Origin: Basidiobolus meristosporus CBS 931.73
Taxonomy: Eukaryota > Basidiobolomycota > Basidiobolomycetes > Basidiobolales > Basidiobolaceae
Direction of reading: 5' to 3'
Assembly (NCBI GenBank): GCA_002104905.1
Contig: MCFE01000166.1
Coordinates: 62,001-126,000, forward strand
Length of the DNA stretch: 64,000 bases
Below, one piece after another: positions 59,518 through 64,000 of the stretch. Both the position numbers and the translations under genes were made by a program. How positions within the stretch are numbered: position 1 is the stretch's first letter; the number at the start of each line of letters is the position of its first letter. The notes below the pieces were generated by a model. That model worked only from the letters and a program-made list of their open reading frames with translations. It was not told the DNA's origin and searched no databases.

Positions 59518-62175
59518 ATGCCTCTAAGCCCTGAAAGCTCGGTGGATTCCACCAACGAGGAAGTCAATTCTTCCGACGAATCTGATGAGGTACATGTTAA
59601 TTTGACAATTGACTATGCCATAGGTTGAGCCAAAAGCTCAACACGGGGCTAGTCTGGTACTTTCTTAAACTTCGAGCGACCACGGCCACCGTCAAAAACG
59701 ACCTGGCCGGTGCCCGGTTTTCACTGCTCCTTCCACGAATAACGTACCTGTGACAAAGCGCGGCTTCTAACGTAGTCACTCTTCGGATAAAATTTCTAGT
59801 CCTCCTGTGTCATATGTGGCGGTGAAGACGGAAGCAAGAAGAACGCCATTGTATTTTGCGACGGTGAAGGTTTTTTTCATTTTTCATACAAGCCCTATGC
59901 AACGTCTATTCTCCGCAACCCAACTCTCGAACCCGTTGCAAATCCATTGCCTAATCGATTTTGTTTTTCCACTTTTCCATTTATGAATTGCCCTGTGTAA
60001 CGTGAATAGGCTGCGATATTCCAGTCCATCAAAGTGAGTACGCATTTCATCGACGAATCGTCCTTGTGGACTAGTGAGTCGCGAGCGCATTTCTAATCGG
60101 TTCGATTTCCCTTGCATCAATCAATTCATGTGTAGAATGCTATGGGATTGATGTGGTGCCGCCCGGAAATCAAAAATGGTTCTGCCAACGTTGCGCTGAT
60201 AAAATACCCGTCGATCAAACGGTAAGTGAGTCCAAAGTCAGTATGATTGCAGCTATATATTTTGTGGTTACGACCCGTATTTATATCGACATCCGCTCCC
60301 AATCTGTAGATTCCGATCTGCTGCGACAAAACGGAAGGGGCATTCAAGAGAACCGACATCCCTGGGAGCTACATCCATGTCCTCTGTGCCAAATGGAACC
60401 CATCGATTGATAAGTCGAAGGAGCCTTGGTCCGTGTCGTCGCTCTTGCAGGAATCCCAGGTAATTAGTGGATGTCGATAGCTCGTAGGAGCCCAGCAAGC
60501 TAAGTCTTCGTTTCTGTAGGAATGCTACCTTTGTGAGAAATCATCCGGTATCTGTACTCAATGCAACTATTCCAAAACACTGGAAAACGGATCTATACGC
60601 AAATGCAAGCGGTTGGTGCTTTATACTAAACAGTAGGTCGCAATATGACGTACTAATCACGGCACCGTTGACTGCCAGTTGGTTCCACGTAACCTGTGCT
60701 GTGGACGCCGAGATTCTGGTGCTTAATGGAAATCAAGGCAGTAGTAAGCTTGGTCTGATGTGTCGCGAGCACAAAGAGGAACATCAAAAGAATCGCCGCA
60801 ACAACTTGAGGAAACGTAGCTCCATTTCAATTGTGACCCCCACCAAAAGAAGGCGGGTTGGTAATCAGACGGAGCAAGATAAGGAGGAAAGTGAATCGTC
60901 TGAGGAAGAGAATGTTGATGATGCCTGGCAAGATCAACAGGCGGCCAATGGAACAGTCAATCATGCATCCGGAGATGAATCCGAGAAATCAGACGCCGAG
61001 CTAGGCACCAATGGTAACAGCGATACAGAGGAAACCAAAGAAAAACCACGAAAGCCGTTTAGGAATACGCTACAGGAGATACTAAATGGAAAGCGCACCA
61101 CTTCATCCAACTCCGCCTCCTCCTCCTCCCAGTCAGTAAACGGACACAAGCATAGACAACCCAAGACAACTCCGAAAGGTATTGCCCGAAATATGAAAGC
61201 CAACGATTCCGAAGAGGTATACATTTTGTACTTGAGGATCAGCCAGACCACGCCACTAACATCAATCACAAGCCGAGCGACAATCAGCCGAGCAGCACGC
61301 AAACGTCATCTGGGGCTGTATCCAAGCCATCGCAACAAACGAATCCCAAATCGAAGTCACCTACCAAAGAATCCGCACTTCCACCACCAAGCGACTCGAA
61401 TGGAACAGTAATTAAGAAAGAACCGTCAGAACCAGCACGAGTGAAACCAGCAAATCAAGAGGACCTGGAGCTATTGACTTTCTGTGAAATGTATTTAGCC
61501 GATCAGCAGCCCCGACTAGCCACTCTAGAGAGCATATTGCACCGTACGTTGCTGCACCCACTTTCATACTCGTCAGACCATGTATATCCTTACCCGCTCC
61601 TCTTGTTTCCAGGGATGAAGAATGGCAACACACCAAGCCGGCCAGAGCCCAAATCCTCCCCGGTCACAAAAAAAGAACAGACGATGCAGCGTCCAAGATT
61701 CCCTGGGTTCACCCCCAGCGCGAACTCCTCCACCCAGACGCAGCCGGTCGAAAAGGCGGATCCCAAGCAGCCATCCCAAACGGAGCTGATGAAACAAGTG
61801 GAGGAGCTTCAACAGAAGCTGCAAGATACGGAGAACACGTTCGGCCGGTTCAAGTCCATTCAAACCAGCGAGACGCATCGACTACGCACCGATTGCGAGC
61901 ACCTATCGAAAGAGAATCATTTAATTAAGCAGCAATTGCAAGACATACGGAATGATTATCTGAAGTTGATGAACTCCTCTCGGAACCTGCGCAGCAATCT
62001 GGTCACGGTGTTCGAGTTCCTGAAGCTGCCCCACCAGAAAGGGCCGGTGGACTTGCAAACGGTCGACGACCGGGTTCGGGAGCTGGGGGACATCGTACGG
62101 AGAACGAACATCGATGAGAGAAAACGACGGGATGTGATCAGCAAAGTGCTGAAGGATGTAGATAATGCGAAATAA
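59518..62175 (+). CDS. PHD-ePHD (PZP) chromatin protein with C-terminal coiled coil, AF10/BRPF-like, 9 exons
   Basis: Exon model: 59518-59589, 59800-59863, 60010-60033, 60136-60221, 60310-60459, 60520-60611, 60679-61216, 61273-61543, 61613-62175 (eight introns, GT-AG, phases consistent, 619 aa). PHD finger at about 27-75 (CVICGGEDG, FCDGCDIPVHQKCYGIDVVP, WFCQRC). Extended PHD at about 83-190 (PICCDKTEGAFKRTD, YIHVLCAKW, ECYLCEKSSGICTQCN, RWFHVTCA, MCREH). Then an acidic Ser/Glu-rich, low-complexity middle, and a coiled coil at about 485-560 (ELMKQVEELQQKLQDTENTF). PZP modules read histone H3; in AF10 the coiled coil binds DOT1L, in BRPF other parts bind a MYST acetyltransferase. The coiled coil favours the AF10 type, but the ortholog is not settled. 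The 24-nt exon 3 is the tiniest; intron 1 (210 nt) could hide a small exon. Confidence 0.82.
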
Positions 62176-62739
62176 ATCATCAAGTCATCTAATAGCAAAT
62201 AGCGTATTCTTTGGGAGGGGAGGTGCCGGACAACGCGCAAGACCTCCCAATTCCACACCATTGCACTGCTCTCCACCCACCCTCCAACGTACCGTACTGT
62301 ACCGTACCGAACCTCGCCAATGAGCTACTTCCACTGTGGACACCCAGTGGTACCGGTAGTCGATTTAGAGCCGGTGGCCAGTAATCCGAATAGCTCCTCG
62401 ACCCTCCCCCACCCCTTTCTCTCACCAGCCCTCTCCCCCCTCGGCCGCAAATATTTCAATAGAATCTACACGTACACGCACACCCACACCCATACCAAAA
62501 CGCCATCTCCGTACCGCATCTATTTATCGCGATCCAGCGAAACGTCATCGCATGAAATCCAATCTAATCCAACCCGATGTGTATATAAAAGTGGTAGGGG
62601 CCGAGGTTTCCTCCTACATCACGTTCACCACCCTATGCCAAGCCATGCCATGCTATGCCATGCCATCACGGGGATCTCATTGGTGGTGGGTGGGACCAAG
62701 GGAAGCCGACTTGACGTGGCTCATCAATGGACATCGACA

Positions 62740-62820
62740 CCGGTGCCAACACCAACAACGGCATCGAGTTAAAGGCAGTGCCAGAGCGGGGACGGTAGCC
62801 GGTGTTGGTGTTGGTGCCGG
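62740..62820. repeat. inverted repeat, 18-bp arms
   Basis: Arm CCGGTGCCAACACCAACA (62740-62757) pairs with TGTTGGTGTTGGTGCCGG (62803-62820) at 16 of 18 positions, with a 45-bp loop. Confidence 0.6.
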
Positions 62821-63037
62821 AACCAAAAAAACCCCCCCCCATCCCTGACCCAATCCACCACGTGGCAGGGGCCCGTACGGAAGGTGGGCGGGCTAGATCT
62901 AAGGTCAAGGATTTATTTCTCGTACGGGAAGTACCGGGGTTTTCGGTTACTGGCAAACATGGTCAAACAAAATCGATGCGATGTGATTACCAAACTTCCA
63001 ACGATCACACGTGTCTAATTCCATTCCCCCTGGTTAG

Positions 63038-63130
63038 GTGAGGGGAGGGGAGGGGAGGGAAGGGAAGTGAAGGGGAGGTGATTGGGTGGTGAGCATTGGA
63101 AGGGGTGGTGGTGGTGGTGAGGGTGAGGGT
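63038..63130 (+). repeat. G-rich, quadruplex-prone tract
   Basis: GGGGAGGGGAGGGGAGGG occurs at about 63,041-63,059, then GGT and GGTGAG repeats. The plus strand has four G runs within 20 bp. Confidence 0.65.
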
Positions 63131-63362
63131 GAGGATGAAAGGTTTTGTTGGGATTTTCAGTCAATTAGTTGATTGCGATAGTACATGGTTTTGTAGGGCG
63201 GCCCGGTGAAGATTTCAAGGGTATTGCCTCGTATGGCTTGTTGGGGGGTGAAAAACAACTGGATGACAAGATATACACGAAGGTGGTCAAGTAGGGTGCT
63301 CTCCTGGGTGGAGATGTTGAGTGGGGGGTGGGGAGGGGGGAGTGAGGGGTAGGCACGTCGCC

Positions 63363-64000
63363 CTATTTGGGGAAATAGGATGCGGTGGTCACCAGCAGGT
63401 TCAGAGAGTCCTTGGGTGTTTTGAAGATGTCCTCGTCTTGGCAGGGACTCTGCACCGAATGGATCTCCAATGAGCTGGTCAGCGGTGGGCCAGGGGGTGG
63501 TGAGTTCTCCAATGGCGAGTAGCGTGGGGTGACGGGAGTGTTTGGCCTGGGGCTGCTCAGCATCATGATCGTCTCGGCCGCCTCGAATGCCGGGGAGGTT
63601 GACCGGGACCGAAGCGGGGATGGGTTGGCCAGGCTTTCCGACACCTTGTCGAAACCGGGCGCAACCGACGGGGAGAAATCGGGCTTCAAGGGAATGTATT
63701 GCGCATCGAGCACGGCGGGATTGCGTGGAAGCAGGGGACGGGGCGGTGTGATGAATTCGAATGGGTTGGTGCCGAAGGCGTCCCCCGGGATCGACCTACC
63801 GAAAGGGTTGAAGTTCTCCTTCTCCACCTCCTCGCGAGTGGATTTGGGGGAGAACTTGACCAGGGATCCCTTTAGAGCCTTACGATTCAATTTGCAACCC
63901 AAATTGGACCCCACCTGACCCTTGGAATACTGAATGTTGGTGCTGGAGTTGAATGTGGGTCTTGGCGTCAGAGGTCTGCTGGGCTTCACTTCCCCAGAAG
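63363..64000 (-). CDS. unidentified Ser/Thr-Pro-rich protein, 3' part (5' end outside window)
   Basis: The frame is open from the right edge (64,000) to the stop at 63,363, about 212 codons, and no ATG at its upstream part fits a start. Visible: many SP/TP sites (SPKST, TPRP, TPRYSP, SPRPNTPVTP), a KENFNPF block, and a C-terminus FKTPKDSLNLLVTTASYFPK. No folded domain; proline-directed phosphorylation by a cell-cycle kinase is plausible. The pattern recalls tails of fungal cell-cycle transcription regulators, but I do not claim a family. The start and any introns lie outside. Confidence 0.65.
   Translation of the reverse strand, partial: SGEVKPSRPLTPRPTFNSSTNIQYSKGQVGSNLGCKLNRKALKGSLVKFSPKSTREEVEKENFNPFGRSIPGDAFGTNPFEFITPPRPLLPRNPAVLDAQYIPLKPDFSPSVAPGFDKVSESLANPSPLRSRSTSPAFEAAETIMMLSSPRPNTPVTPRYSPLENSPPPGPPLTSSLEIHSVQSPCQDEDIFKTPKDSLNLLVTTASYFPK

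Larger units (their letters stand above)
62176..63362. other. intergenic region with low-complexity and G-rich tracts
   Basis: Between convergent gene ends (PHD gene + and last gene -). Contains an inverted repeat (62,740-62,757 and 62,803-62,820), a CCATGC-rich stretch (62,635-62,668), a C9 run (about 62,831) and two G-rich tracts (63,040-63,070 and 63,318-63,344). A TATA-like GTATATAAAA (62,581-62,590) has no supported gene after it. Confidence 0.45.

Noticed and set aside
61217-61236. 20-nt intron in the PHD gene
   Set aside because: It would restore the frame, but is too short for splicing; an acceptor at 61,272 with a CACTAAC branch site gives a normal 56-nt intron in the same phase.
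62581-62590. TATA-like box GTATATAAAA as promoter of a new plus-strand gene
   Set aside because: Following plus frames (62,552-62,848) are low-complexity, overlap an inverted repeat and show no domain; left as an unassigned motif.
1-64000. CRISPR arrays, bacterial operons, rRNA or tRNA genes
   Set aside because: No regularly spaced short repeats, no bacterial gene organisation, and no sequence that I could fold as a tRNA or recognise as rRNA was seen.

Overview
The window is a piece of a fungal nuclear genome. Evidence for a fungus: short spliceosomal introns (45-210 nt) with GTAAGT-like donors and CTAAC-type branch sites; copia, Ty3/gypsy and PIF/Harbinger elements; a copia primer-binding site complementary to the anticodon arm of a fungal-type initiator-Met tRNA; and host genes for a mitochondrial carrier, a Glc8/inhibitor-2-like protein, a Cth/tristetraprolin-like CCCH protein and a PHD-ePHD chromatin protein. 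I cannot name the species or phylum.

Two compartments meet near 53.7 kb. Positions 1-53,700 are almost entirely nested, decayed transposable elements, AT-rich and mostly poor in CpG. From left to right: (i) a CpG-rich, apparently young gypsy gag with its 5' LTR (1-1352), facing an inverted solo LTR (1603-1980); (ii) a decayed Harbinger element with divergent ORFs (about 2300-4240) and a TAAAGGGG-rich repeat (4550-4750); (iii) a pile of copies of one Ty3/gypsy family (4790-23,720), holding a full-length but dead element (7696-13279) inserted into an older copy and a 5'-truncated copy with a long open pol frame (19507-23720); (iv) copies of an unclassified repeat family, here called K, with two divergent reading frames (24.1-31.4 kb, 36.4-37.6 kb, 50.9-52.6 kb, fragment 18.2-19.0 kb); (v) two near-full-length Harbinger elements (31836-35236 and 40774-44204) with a transposase on one strand and an accessory protein on the other; (vi) parts of a second gypsy family (38.0-40.1 and 44.6-46.1 kb); (vii) a copia element with its 5' LTR (46139-50210) and a Harbinger remnant (50211-50827).

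From about 53.8 kb to the right edge the sequence is CpG-rich and gene-dense. The carrier (54279-55468, +, 3 exons) and the inhibitor-2-like gene (55879-56512, +, 4 exons) are tandem. The CCCH zinc-finger gene (57883-57284, -) converges on them. A 1.6-kb divergent intergenic region with a 37-bp tandem repeat separates it from the PHD-ePHD/coiled-coil gene (59518-62175, +, 9 exons). The 3' part of an unidentified Ser/Thr-Pro-rich protein gene (63363-64000, -) runs off the right edge.

The strongest observations are: CpG decay that orders element copies by age and marks the compartment border; divergent two-ORF Harbinger elements with subterminal motif clusters; half-tRNA priming in the copia element; a 648-bp tandem duplication inside a retrotransposon pol; and the undescribed K family. 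All alignments were made by eye; percentages and TSDs are approximate.
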